A stretch of 64,000 nucleotides of DNA from Sisyra terminalis (lineage: Eukaryota > Arthropoda > Insecta > Neuroptera > Sisyridae): positions 38,006,001 through 38,070,000 of the forward strand of contig OY292278.1 in the NCBI GenBank assembly GCA_958496175.1. Reading direction: 5' to 3'. Positions 48,862 to 64,000 of this stretch are shown in pieces. The notes beneath the pieces were generated by a model that did no database searches, was not told the origin of the DNA, and saw only the letters and a list, made by a program, of their open reading frames with translations. Numbering within the stretch: the first letter of the stretch is position 1; the number at the start of each line of letters is the position of its first letter. Both the position numbers and the translations under genes were made by a program.

Positions 48862-51800
48862 ATGTACGAAATTGAAGATATTTCACTCGGACATCACGAT
48901 TTGTTCGCTGTAAAACATTCGGTAAGCGTTCACCTATTTTTCTATCAATATTTTTAGTAAGCGTTTCATTTAGAAAACTCAAAATTTTCATATTGAATCT
49001 CTCGATCCCTTTGTATTATGTTTTTCATAATTGACATAAAGAAGAACCGTGCAGGCCGCACGAATGGAACAGTCCATTTTAACACATACAGCGGCCTCTT
49101 ACATATACTTTCGTACATTCGGCTCCCGCTCTTTTAAAACTAACATTTTTACGCGCGATTTTCCATTTCTGAAACTAAAAAAATCTACCAACCCCTACGT
49201 ATAAATAAAACAACACATTAGCTTAAAGAAAAACCTTTTCCATTCACCCTATAACTCAGTCAGTAAAAACACCGGATTTTAATCATTTACAATTTGATCT
49301 AAAAGAAAATAAAAGCTGAAAAAATAAATAAAAACATCTAGAAAAATGAAAAATATTTTCTTTTTGTAAAATTTCATAAATTTTCCGAATTGGTCCGATA
49401 CTTGACGATCTATTTTGACAGTTGAAAATACCAAATGACAGTCAATGACTTCCTCGATGAAATCAATATTTACTTAAATGATTTAATTTTCGCTTAAAAT
49501 CTCTATAGGTAACAAATATCTATTCTCAATTTGAGTTATTAACATCAAAAATCACCCTTCTTAATATCTTTAAAAAAATATTTCCAAAAGATAAAAATGG
49601 GAAAGGGATGAAGGGTAAGATCCCTTTATTTTGAAGGACAAACAAATGGGATCCTAAGTTTCCCGATAGAGATAGAATGTTAAAAAAATAATTCGTAGAT
49701 TTAATAAATCTAAATATAAAATTTATTTTTATCATTTAATATGAAAATATATATATTTAAACAGTTACTTTTCATATATTGTACTATTAATGTTAAAAAA
49801 AACAATGGTAAATTTTGCTAGATGGAAGAGTTGAATTAAAAGAAGGGTGAGTTCAATAAATTTGATACAAACTCGATGGTTTTGTCATTGAAATGTATAG
49901 GCAAGGGGGTTTTTGTATTAGTGGGACGCGCGGAGAGATTATTCCTGTTCACATCTGCCCTTCACTAAAAGTTGCCCCCCGAGTTTGAATCCCCTGGCCG
50001 CACCACCGACCGAATTGCCTAGGCGAGTCGTCAATAGAGTGGGGGTACACTCACGGCCAAAAGTGCCCCCTTTGTTACATAAGAGAGAAACGTATAGGAA
50101 ATGTCTTGTGAAAATCGAAATATGCGTGGGAGCTAATTCGCCTCTGCTGCTATAGGTTACGAACTCTCCGCAATAAAATCCGTCTAGTTTCAATGTCAAT
50201 GTCACTTTAGTATTTTTACTACAAAATATTCAAATTTAGAAATTTAAATGGACAGAGCAAAATGCGTTCGTCTTTTTTTTTTTAGTTGAGGTGTATATTG
50301 TTTCTTTTGTTTAAATGGCGCGCGCCAGTTGGAAGGCAAAACTTGATATGAAAACTTGTTTTTATGAGAGAAAAAGATCTCCGGTGGCTGATGGTGGGGT
50401 TTGAGTAGGTGACCGACCGTTCCGAAGGCTGTTTACTTGAGCTTGAATAATTTCCTTTTTATGAGATTTTCCGAGTACTAATAATCGAAATTTATTTTTC
50501 ACCGATTTATTTATATAAATATTTTTAATTGAAGCAAAACGATCGTGTCCTTGAAACGATTATAATGCGCAAAAAATATTTCAAGGAAAACTCATTTCAT
50601 TTTTATAGAAAATTTATGCAAATTTACTTTCCCGAAAATGTTTTATTGAATAAAATTTATTGTTTTCAATAAAAAAAAACATGTACTTAAATACACTCAT
50701 ACAGATATAATAAACTTAAGATGACTAGTTGTACATTGAAGTAAGTTGAGTTGCCTACACGTCACCATAACTTGGTACCTGACAGTACTTTATAAACCGT
50801 AAAATAAGTTTCGTTCTTTTTTTAAGTAACTCATTCATTTGCTTTATGTAATGAAATATTTAATCATTTTTAATAAAAATTATTTCATAATTAAAGACAT
50901 ACGATTATAATGAATGGTTAATGCATATGAAATATTGGATTTTTAAGAAAATCTCATATGGATTAAACCATATTAACCAGAGCTTATTGATTCTAACAAT
51001 CAGAATTTCTTTCGTGTTAGGAAAAGATTATGAAAGAAAAAAAACATATTTTGATTAAATAACAACTTTTAAAAAATCGAAAAATTAATTAATTTAATTT
51101 TGAATTAGATTATTTTTTTTAAATTTGAATTAGAATCACTATTCATTTTTGAGGGATTAATTATGACACCAAATGACAGTCATAAGAGAGAGCATGTAAT
51201 AAATAAAAATTAGGATACCCAATTTTATTGGTAGTATCTTCCTCTACTTGAAAGCTCTATTGAACTATTGAATTCTGTCGGTTTATCATATATTTCCTGA
51301 AGAGGTATCAAAGAAATACTGAAATTGTTCCCTTTAATGACTAAATTCGAACCAAGGGTTCAAGGGCGGATTCAGGGTTTTTTTCTAGGGGGGCTCAATA
51401 TCATCTTTCATTTGCGAGTGCGTGAAAGGGACCGCGAAAAAAATTTGCAATTCCAGCCAGAAAATAGACTAGAGTTTCACTAATGTTCTTTCTGTTATTT
51501 TAGTCATATATTTTCACAACTTTAATATTTTGATTTGCTTCTACCATAAGTATGTACTGTTATGGAATCTCTACAGTACACATAAATACCCTTGGGGAGC
51601 ACGTGCCTCCATGCCTCCCCCCCCTTAAATCCCCCTTGCAAGGGTTGATGGTTTTTACTCGTCGCTCTCTTTCATACAGGTTTTATTGGCAAATAATCAC
51701 TCCTATCCTACAGGAAGAAGTTTATTTCAGCCAAAAATTATTGGTTTCCTTCCCTTCTAAATTCTAAAATAGATTCGTGGTTTTTGTTTAACGAAAATAT

Positions 51801-54800
51801 TGTATTAAGCTCTATGGTTTAGTAAATTATCAATATTGTACTTGGATTTCCTCAAATCTGAATTGAGATTTCCGGTAAGGGTTGTTTACTTGGAAATAAA
51901 CCATTTTATTTAAAGCTATTCACAAAGTAAAACGTTATAATTGTGGTTCAAATAAAAATTTGATAAAACCCTTTTTGGACTTACTTCGACTGGATGAATT
52001 TTCTAGATTAGATTAGATCTAGATGTTCTAGAAGAATTGAGAAGTAAAACGATTGTTTAACAGTTTACCACCATTGTTGGTTCAAATACTATTTATTTTT
52101 AACATAGGACTAATAAACAGGGATGCGAACGATATATTATTTTTTTCAAACATTGATATATTGTTGACGATAAACATTTATGTTTTAACATGGATATTGA
52201 AACCCAAAACATCGATGATAAATTGTACTTCATGAGCGATTCTTCATAGCGCCATCTTCTGGCCCGTTCATTTACGGGGGTGCCATCGAAAAAAAATCGA
52301 TATATATCGATATGTTTTATATTATTTTACATGATAAAAATCGATATGTTTTTATGAGCAATGTTGTATCCTTATTAATGAAACATTTAGTATTAATTTC
52401 AGAAGTATTGTAGTTTGTTTATCAATGAAATAACATGAAACACGCGATAAAGTTTTTTTAGAATATAAATTTTGAATTAATTATTGAGTATAAAACGCTT
52501 TGCTATTGAAAATGTATTTCAATTTTAATTGTTACATAACTGATTTTGCTATTTTCTGTTTAGCCTTCTGTAAATGGTTATCCATCTTCCATCATGGACG
52601 TATACCTAGGCTCGACGACGTTCCAGGAAATGCTGGACATCGACATTAAAAGTGAAATGGACAATGTCTTCGGCGGTCAGGCCGAAATCAGTTTTGATTT
52701 CGCCGATATGCCAGACATTGACGACAGCGCGTGTACGAACGATCCAAACATTTGGTTTTCGAGTAATTCGAATCACTCGATATCCAATTTGTTCGAATGT
52801 CGTAACGAAGGTGCTTCAAAAATGGTGAACCCGAACTCGGTGATGCCACTGTTACATGTGAACAGTCGTGTGCTAACTCCGACTTTAGCATCGTCACAGA
52901 ATCCTGACATAGAAACACCGTCTCCCAAACGAAGTCATTTACAATTTTCTCCGGCTTCGATCGAAGCGATTACTAACAACATCAAACAGGAAAATATTAT
53001 TGCTGTGCGCAAAGATTTGTCGGATGATCTCGATAAATCCACGTCTGACGAAGTGGACAAACCGCCAAACAGTTCCTCGCCATTTTCGTCGTCGCCGTCA
53101 TTGACGACCAACTCCGACAGCATCGTTAGTTTTAGTAATAACAATAATATTAGCAATAAATCGTTACCGAAACCGGTTCATATTTTGACGACAAAATCAC
53201 TGTTGACGCCAAGATCGACGACACAACATATATCGAGTGATACAATAAAAATCACCACCACGACAGCGCAACGTCCTATTTCTGTGACCACTTCGATGGT
53301 GCACCACTTGTCCACACCACCGACAATCACAACCTCACCCCGACACGCCCAGTCGATGATTAATCGCAAGGTGAAAAAATTCCAGGACGAAGAAGAAAAT
53401 CCGTTCCCCAAGCCAACATATAGCTACAGTTGTCTCATTGCCATGGCTTTGAAAAATAGTCGAACTGGAAGTCTTCCCGTTTCAGAAATTTATAATTTTA
53501 TGTGGTAAGTTATTCATAAGATTTTGATAGACCAATTACATGATGGGAAAAGTGTGATAATTAGAAGCTTCTTATCACCTTATGAATGCACACTTGTTTC
53601 ATATCTATGAAGCCTTATTAGAGTATTTTAATACACATCTGATTTCATTTAGTTCAGTTTTTAGTATATAATAGTATCTAATCCAAAATTATTGCTAAAT
53701 CCCTTTAATAAAATCGTACCCGTCGTAGAATAAAGGTACAACTCAAATATTGAACTTGTCGGAAAATCGTTAATAAAGTTCTTGTTCTATACTTTTCACT
53801 AGTCACTCCAATAAAAAAAAACACCTTCGGTGGGGGAACATACTAGAGTTATCCTTCTATAGTAAGTACAAAATAGACGAGTTTCCTCATTGTAAAACTC
53901 TTGCTAACTCAAAATTTGCAAATTTTTGAGTTGTACCTCTGTTCTACAAGTGCGTTATGTAATAAAAAATATAAACCTAATACCTAATATATTTGTCACT
54001 GAATACATAATTCCTACAATAATTTTTAACATTGATAAGTATTTTATTTATTTCCGAGTCACAACAAATTAATGGATAATAATATATGTCTTATGACTCA
54101 ATTTCTTCTTTATTACGACGCGTTTCAACAGTTTTTGACTGTCATCATCAGGTAATAATTATTTGTCCTTTATGATTATATAAAATAATTATAAAGGACA
54201 AAATAGAGTCAGAAATTGAGTCGTAAGATATATATTATTATCCATTAATAATTTTTGTATAAAACAAAAGAGTTAAGCCCATTGGTGACCAAGTGGTTAA
54301 GGTGGCCGCTCCAAAAACGGTAGTTAGGGGGCATCCATTAATTACGTGAGACATAGTCTTAGGAAGTTTAGAGATGATGTGATCTTGGCAAATATCACGT
54401 AATTTTTTAAAATTATTCTTTTAAATAAATTTTATGTAATCAAAGCACAGATTAACTCATTTACAATGTAAGTACGCATTTTAAAAAAGAAGTGTCGAGC
54501 AAAACCTCACGAAATCTTACCAAGGAGGGAGGGTGGGTTGAAAAATAGCTAAAATTGTCTCACGTAATTAATGGATGTCCCCTTGATCAGTTTATGGATT
54601 TTTATAAACCCTGGAATTGTTAAAGACTATGGTATTTAAAAGCGAAAGTAAGTAGCTAATAAAAAAGAGTTAAATATATCTCCTAATCTTTCCTTTCCAA
54701 TAAAAACTGAACCAAATGAAAACTTTAAAATATCCATTTCATTTTACCGAAAAAAAATTTATTGAAATATTATTTTCAGTGAACATTTTCCATACTTCAA

Positions 54801-56833
54801 AACCGCCCCTAACGGATGGAAGAATTCGGTACGTCACAATTTATCGTTGAATAAATGTTTTGAAAAAATTGAAAAGCCAGCAGTGAGTGGGTCGCAACGA
54901 AAGGGATGTTTATGGGCAATGCATCCTGATAAAATTAGTAAAATGGACGAAGAAGTTCAAAAATGGTCGCGAAAAGACCCAGCTGCAATTCGACGAGCTA
55001 TGATTTATCCTGGTGAGTATTTTTTACTTAATATTCATAATCTTTTAGAGTAGGCCTATCTAATGCATCCTACCCGCGATTTTGTTAAATTTTAAGTCAT
55101 CTTCCGTTGTTTCTGTGCAAATCCTAGTCCGCATACTAAATTTTAGCTTGATAGAATTTACAAATACTCTTTCGAAGCCTACTGGTGGCCGAGTGGTTAA
55201 GGTGACCGCTTCAAAGCTAGTAAGTTTTGGGTTCGATCCTCGTATCGAGGAAATTTTCAATATTTCTCGATTATGGATTTTGATTAACTCCAGAGTCGCT
55301 AAAGACCTTAGTAGATGTAAACCTTGTAGGTACAGGATTTGATTCTCTTATCGAAAAAAATCAGTATTTCTCGATTTAAGTTTTTTTATTAATTGCTAAA
55401 AACCTTGGCCGTTATAAAGCGACGATAAATAACGACAAGAAAGACATTTTGATTTACAGAATTGCATCCTATTTTATAGTAGTTGAAGGATGATACTTAT
55501 AAATTTCATAATTTTTCTATTCGTAAGTCTGTATTCCAAATTTCAGTCTTCCAGGACCTCGGACAATGTCTTATTTGTTTTGATGAGTGATTGGCAAAAT
55601 CGATTTTTTTCAGGCACTAATAAAATATAAAGTATAAAAAATAGTAAATTTAGGAATTTTCATAAGTTCGGCGACATAATTTTATCCTGAAAATTTGAGT
55701 TGTTAAGTGTTATCCAGACGGAAGTAATGAAGATCTGAAATACGTCGAAACTTTTTTGAAGAATGGCAGGGAACTACCGTATCCCCAGATAAATTTGTCA
55801 AAAGAACAATGTTTCCTCTTCTTTCACTCATAAACTATTAAATTGTAATCATATCATCCGAATTTACGGGTCTGTAACAATATTTAAAAAAATAGAAATT
55901 GTTAACTGATTTTCCAAGTCATTCAGATCACAATTATCATGCACTTCTTAAAATTTTAGTAAACCAGAGGAAGTCGGATTTTTTTTTACTAAACGTTGAG
56001 CATCCACTAAGGGTGTGTTCCATTAAGCAAGCATAATGTTCATGCTAATATTTTTCGTGTTCCACTAGCTTCTGAGCGTTATGGGCCAATTTATCATAGT
56101 CCATTTCGATTCAGCTATTCAAAAGGGTCATTGTGGACGAAAACAATGACGTCATTAATCATATATTCGCCACCAAAATGAATGCAAATAATGGGTGTTG
56201 TGGTCGCTTAGTGGAACGCACCCTAAGTAAATTATGGATCAACTTATTTCTTCGTGTTCCATATCTTTTTAAACGTGATTTAAAAATGTTTTTGTAATAA
56301 CAATTACTGATAATTTTTCTTCATTTTTAGATCAATTAGAAGCGTTGGAACGAGGAGAACTTAAATACGGAAGTGATACATACGGAGATTATTCCGGTTC
56401 GGGTGGTTCAGACTCCGAAATCGAAACCGAACCGGAGGAAATCGAACCGGACAGCAATGTGACAATTCGCGAGGACATGACGGCTCATTCCGATTTAATT
56501 GAAGTAAACAGTTTGGGTGATTCTTGCGACGAAGCCAGTCTCACCGACTACGACACCGAATTGTGTGATAACATTTACGACGGCGAAGAAAACCTCCGTG
56601 TAGAAATCGCTCTAGCACAAGAACTATTTAATTGCAAAGAAAAAGTGCGAAACACTAGCACACTAATGTCAAACGGAAACGATAGAATAACCCCCTCGAA
56701 ACGATTACGAACAAATGGGGGTGCTACCGTTGTCGATTACATGTACCAACCGATAACAACCGGACGCCGAAAGGCGCCCCTTCTCGTTCGAAACAATTCA
56801 AACACTTCGTTTATCGAAATAATCGGCGAATAG
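48862..56833 (+). CDS. jumu: FoxN1/4-class forkhead transcription factor (jumeau-like), complete, 4 exons
   Basis: Coding exons: 48862-48921, 52564-53504, 54780-55012, 56331-56833; 578 residues. The first exon gives [20 protein letters not shown] and ends in a strong donor (TCG|GTAAGC). The second begins after a TGTTTAG acceptor with ten in-frame codons before the internal ATG at 52594, so I start at 48862; 52594 is the fallback start. Exon 2 is rich in Ser/Thr/Asn with acidic patches. The forkhead domain spans about residues 299-400 across two exons: [29 protein letters not shown], then [10 protein letters not shown] and [25 protein letters not shown]. This is the FoxN1/FoxN4 subtype, not FoxN2/3. 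[14 protein letters not shown] block follows, then an acidic C terminus. Fly jumeau acts in neural and cardiac progenitor fate and in heterochromatin effects; nuclear DNA binding is expected. Confidence 0.92.
48922..52563 (+). other. jumeau-like intron 1 (3.6 kb)
   Basis: Bounded by TCG|GTAAGC and TTTAG|CC. Contains the second copy of the 4838-5050 repeat. A GC-richer stretch at 49920-50170 with no known homology may be a degraded transposon or enhancer. No other exon is needed. Confidence 0.65.
51398..51650. repeat. Dispersed repeat, copy 2 (partner 4838-5050)
   Basis: Same order and orientation as the copy in FAM120 intron 6, slightly longer, ending in a C-rich stretch (CCTCCCCCCCC). Confidence 0.7.
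54066..54252. repeat. Foldback repeat in jumeau-like intron 2
   Basis: TTAATGGATAATAATATATG and CTTATGACTCAATTTCT are mirrored as complements at 54214-54247. The middle holds GACGCGTTTCAACAG and a second small hairpin around TTGTCCTTTATGATTATATA. Confidence 0.75.
54277..54668 (+). repeat. tRNA-derived SINE, copy 3, split by a PIF-like MITE
   Basis: Head CCATTGGTGACCAAGTGG and GGTGGCCGCTCCAAAA, then a 256-bp MITE (54327-54582), then the body resumes with TTTATGGATTTTTATAAACC. The B box is lost or displaced at the insertion. Confidence 0.75.
54327..54582. mobile_element. MITE with GGGG-CATCCATTAATTACGTGAG ends (256 bp)
   Basis: Near-perfect inverted termini: GGGGGCATCCATTAATTACG, then TGAGACA, versus CGTAATTAATGGATGTCCCC. 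Flanked by TTA and TTG. PIF/Harbinger-like by style of ends and 3-bp target. Confidence 0.8.
55178..55435 (+). repeat. tRNA-derived SINE, copy 4, apparently dimeric
   Basis: A first unit with CCTACTGGTGGCCGAGTGG and GGGTTCGATCC is followed from about 55311 by a second partial unit (TAGGTACAGGATTTGATTCT, ATTTCTCGATTTAAG) before a single shared tail TAAAGCGACGATAAATAACG. Confidence 0.75.
56011..56223. mobile_element. PIF/Harbinger-like MITE (213 bp) with TAA target duplication
   Basis: GGGTGTGTTCCATTAAGC and GCTTAGTGGAACGCACCC form inverted termini, and TAA flanks both sides exactly (56008-56010, 56224-56226). In jumeau-like intron 3, just before the last exon. Confidence 0.85.
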
Positions 56834-58133
56834 TTACAAGTTTTAAGTCCTATTTATTTTTAAAAGAATTGGCAGCTTTTATTTAATTTCTATTCTTTTA
56901 TTTTTATACTTCAAACTAGAAAAAAACAAACGATTTGTGTGAGTGCAATGCAGACTTTCCTAAGTTCTTAAGTTTATAATGAAATTGGAAGTACAAAAAT
57001 TTTTTTCTTATATTTTTAATATATGTCTTGTATATTTTTTGAAACTTGCAATTTATACAAACAAAAAGCATTATTGTAAAAACTTAATGTAAACTTAATA
57101 ATGGAATTCGATCTTGTACATATTTAAAACTGTTGTAAAAGAAACGGGTTTTTTTCGTTTCTTTAGGCGTTAATTGAAAAAAAAAACTATTTGTAATAAC
57201 TCAAATTTAAGGATTAATCGATAGGTTTATTATTGACATTAAATTTTTTTTATACCATAAAAGTTTTCAAGTTGATACATTTCAATTGCTTCGTCAATTT
57301 TTGAAGAGCGATTTAAAAAAAAAATGTTGAGAAATTAAGTCAAGCACGTTTTCAAGACTGAGAATTAAAGAATTAAATATGTTATTAAATTGTATGTATT
57401 TATGATAAACGAAAGCCGATTGTCATTCATTATTTATCATCGATTCAGGTTCGAAATCTCATTAAAATTAATTTCGGTAATGTTAAAACTAAGAATGAAA
57501 AAAAAATTGTTGATGTGTTGTGATTAGTATTACAAAAGTTGTATATAATTAATTTTATTATTATAGTCTAAAAGTTATGTAATAGGTAATATATATTTTA
57601 AATTTAAATACGCGAGGAAAGCTTATGGGAAATAGTTAAATACATGTTTTTTTAAATGTTATTAAATTTTACTAATAACATTGTTTTGATGTAAAACGGT
57701 CGGTGCTTTTAATACGGCTTGTTATACGGCGCATGGCAATTTTCATCGAACAAAGTCATCTTTACCAAAGCTCACCCGAACAGAAATCTTTTATTAACGC
57801 AATTATCGCGATAAAAATTAAAAACAAATACGCCGGATTCAAATTACAACGAATTATAAAAGGTCCCCGGAAAGTAATTGGCAATTTTCTTTTGAGGTTG
57901 CGCAATAGCGTAAAATGGAAGTAGGAAAATCTGATTTTAATTTCTGTTTGGGTTGTTATCCATTTGAGCGTTCAATGTCGAAAATATTCCATTTCACATG
58001 AACGATAATATTCATTATTGAGATCGAATTGAGCCAAACGGCATTGAAAAATATTAGTATGGATGCTTAATGCGCATGTTTGTAGTGGGCTTAAGTGAAT
58101 TAAAATTTTAAAAAGAAAAGGATAATTGTATTA

Positions 58134-58285
58134 TAGATATATTAGATAATATGTATAAAAAGGTATTCCAATCATGCAATGTATAATGGGGAATTTGTCA
58201 TCACACTTATGGCGACGCCACATCTTCCACACATTTCCCATCATGCATTGATTGGAATACCTTCATATATATTATCTTATTATGG
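58134..58285. repeat. Foldback element with GGTATTCCAATCATGCA ends
   Basis: Arms of about 55 bases: AAGGTATTCCAATCATGCAA faces TGCATTGATTGGAATACCTT with AGATAATAT extensions. Related half-element at 8488-8560. Confidence 0.75.
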
Positions 58286-58419
58286 TGCATTCTTTATAAA
58301 AACTATTTAAAAGAGGGAGACACTTGCTATTGATTCTCCAAATTCAATTTTTGGTTCCAAGTGTAATAAAATTTCTTTGATACGTCTCAAAATTTTTAGC
58401 TATAATTAAATCGATATTC

Positions 58420-58582
58420 AAAGTAAATAAACACTGCTATGTCATTGATATAAATATTCATTAAAGTAGTATATTACACGTAGGGGTATATCACAAGAGG
58501 AGATATATTAATGTATTTGTAAATACCCCTTTAACGCTACGTTTCTGTATTTGTAATAAACATAGCAGTGTTTATTTACTTT
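58420..58582. repeat. 163-bp TIR element
   Basis: AAAGTAAATAAACACTGCTA plus TG at the left and its exact complement at the right, 22 matched bases. Interior non-coding. Single copy here. Confidence 0.8.
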
Positions 58583-58837
58583 GTAATTTATTTGAATATT
58601 TCGAATAGTTTGCCAATTATTTCGGCTTTTTATCGAACTATCTGACAATACACTTTAGAATAAAAATTGAATTGGGAAGCTCCAACTTAAATTTAATTAT
58701 TTATTTTTTAAACTAAAATATTAAATGAAATCATGGGTGTTTAGAAGCCCATTTTTGGTGCTGGCAAATAACAAGTGGCTCCCTCTTTTGGTGAAAGATG
58801 TATCAAATTTCTTGTACAATGGTGAACGGTTATATGA

Positions 58838-58912
58838 CAAAACAGAACATGCTTTTTATATTTCGAAGCGCTCAATGTTATTCCATTAGTGATGTTCTGT
58901 TTTGTTCGATCA
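58838..58912. repeat. Short hairpin with ACAAAACAGAACAT ends
   Basis: GACAAAACAGAACAT and ATGTTCTGTTTTGTTC face each other. These are the same ends as at 5112-5280; a lone end also occurs at 1255-1269. Confidence 0.6.
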
Positions 58913-59773
58913 CCAAACGCCATCTATCCTTTTTTCATTTGAACTAAAAACGTGCAACAATGGAAAATATGAGTGACATATATTAACTGATATTTGTTAG
59001 AGCTTTTCGGTATTTTTCTCAAACGAGTTCCTCAGAACGCATTACCTGTGAAGTATTCATTCAATCTCATTTTTTTTAATGAAAAAAGAAAATATGAGAT
59101 GAACATTTCTGTTTACTAGTTACTAAAACTAATTATTACAATTCCTCCTCATACTTAAGTACGATCATGTTGGTCATTAAATTAATATTTAACGATACGC
59201 AGGAGGAAGCAGATAGGTATAAAGAATATTTTAATACTTTTTAGATTATAAAGAAAAATTCAAAATTCCAATTCTTTCGCTAAAACTGTACATAGCTCTC
59301 CTATAAGTACAAACGTCAACAATGGCCGTAACAATTATGATATTGAGATAATAGATCATTAATCGCAATTATTAATGCCATCAGCATTCACGTTTGCTCT
59401 TATAGGATTTTTTTTTAAAATACTTAATAGAAATATCTGGAATGTATGTGCGAGTGTTTCAAAAGACATGAATGTTTTTCTTTTTTACCTCTTTTTTATA
59501 ATTTAATCTTACAAAAATTTTGTAAATTTTACAAAAAAAAATTCAAAAAATGTATGTGTAATTTAATAAAAAATTAAATATTAAAATAAAACGTTCCTCA
59601 ATGATTTAATTATCCTAATTGAAAAACGCAAAGTTTGTTATTTTCTGCGTTGCCATAGCAATCAAGTACATGTGATATTGATCCTTATTTTTCCGTTCAT
59701 CCTGAGGATTCCTTTGCAACTTGTTATCATATCCCGACCATGTCACTATCTGCATTCTGGAATAGTCATCAAA

Positions 59774-64000
<4,227 letters not shown>

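Larger units (their letters stand above)
56834..59773. other. Intergenic region between jumeau-like and TMEM145 genes
   Basis: The jumeau 3' UTR starts here. Contains three hairpin elements (58134-58285, 58420-58582, 58838-58912). The remainder is AT-rich; short open frames such as 57703-57924 lack family similarity. Confidence 0.6.

Noticed and set aside
49939..50205. 88-residue minus-strand open frame in jumeau intron 1
   Set aside because: Intronic, no recognisable domain; likely a product of the local GC-rich composition.
52594..52596. ATG at 52594 as the jumeau-like start codon
   Set aside because: The exon is open in frame upstream, and an in-phase exon with ATG and a good donor exists at 48862-48921. 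Kept only as the fallback start.

Overview
The window is nuclear DNA from an insect. It is AT-rich, with intron-split genes, canonical GT/AG junctions and many short non-autonomous transposable elements. The protein-coding content matches insect orthologues: jumeau-type FoxN1/4, upSET, aminoacylase-1, TMEM145, MANBAL and FAM120. The order cannot be fixed from the sequence alone. There are no prokaryotic features, rRNA genes, CRISPR arrays or convincing free-standing tRNA genes.

Layout, left to right. (1) 1801-9943 (+): a complete 12-exon FAM120 (constitutive coactivator of PPAR-gamma-like) gene of 1018 codons. (2) 13781-14053 (-): the single coding exon of a MANBAL-family small membrane protein, with a 5' UTR intron. 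(3) 20404-31358 (+): a 12-exon gene for the upSET/KMT2E/SETD5 PHD-SET chromatin protein, 2056 aa. (4) 35466-38186 (+) and 42788-47908 (+): two complete aminoacylase-1 genes in tandem. Both have 8 exons with identical intron phases, and six internal exons are identical in length. (5) 48862-56833 (+): a 4-exon FoxN1/4 forkhead gene (jumeau-like, 578 aa), whose first 20 codons lie 3.6 kb upstream of the main exon. (6) 59774 to the window end (+): TMEM145-like seven-transmembrane protein, ten exons, cut by the window edge.

I rebuilt all gene models by hand from reading frame, GT/AG sites and phase arithmetic; every internal junction keeps the frame. The genes do not form a pathway. The two ACY1 copies are the only functionally linked neighbours. 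MANBAL and upSET are divergently transcribed from a roughly 6 kb interval.

Intergenic and intronic space is dominated by repeats. These include a tRNA-derived SINE family (five copies plus a fragment), at least six MITE or foldback families, two pogo/Tigger-like elements with TA target duplications, a PIF/Harbinger-like element with TAA duplications, a near-perfect palindrome with 75-bp arms and an AT core, and a 0.18-kb tandem duplication. Several repeats are nested: three of five SINEs carry a MITE, and one element has a matching paralogous empty site. I found no novel multi-gene system. The most interesting items are the ACY1 tandem pair, the hidden first exon of jumeau, the degenerate SET active site, and the nested-transposon archaeology.
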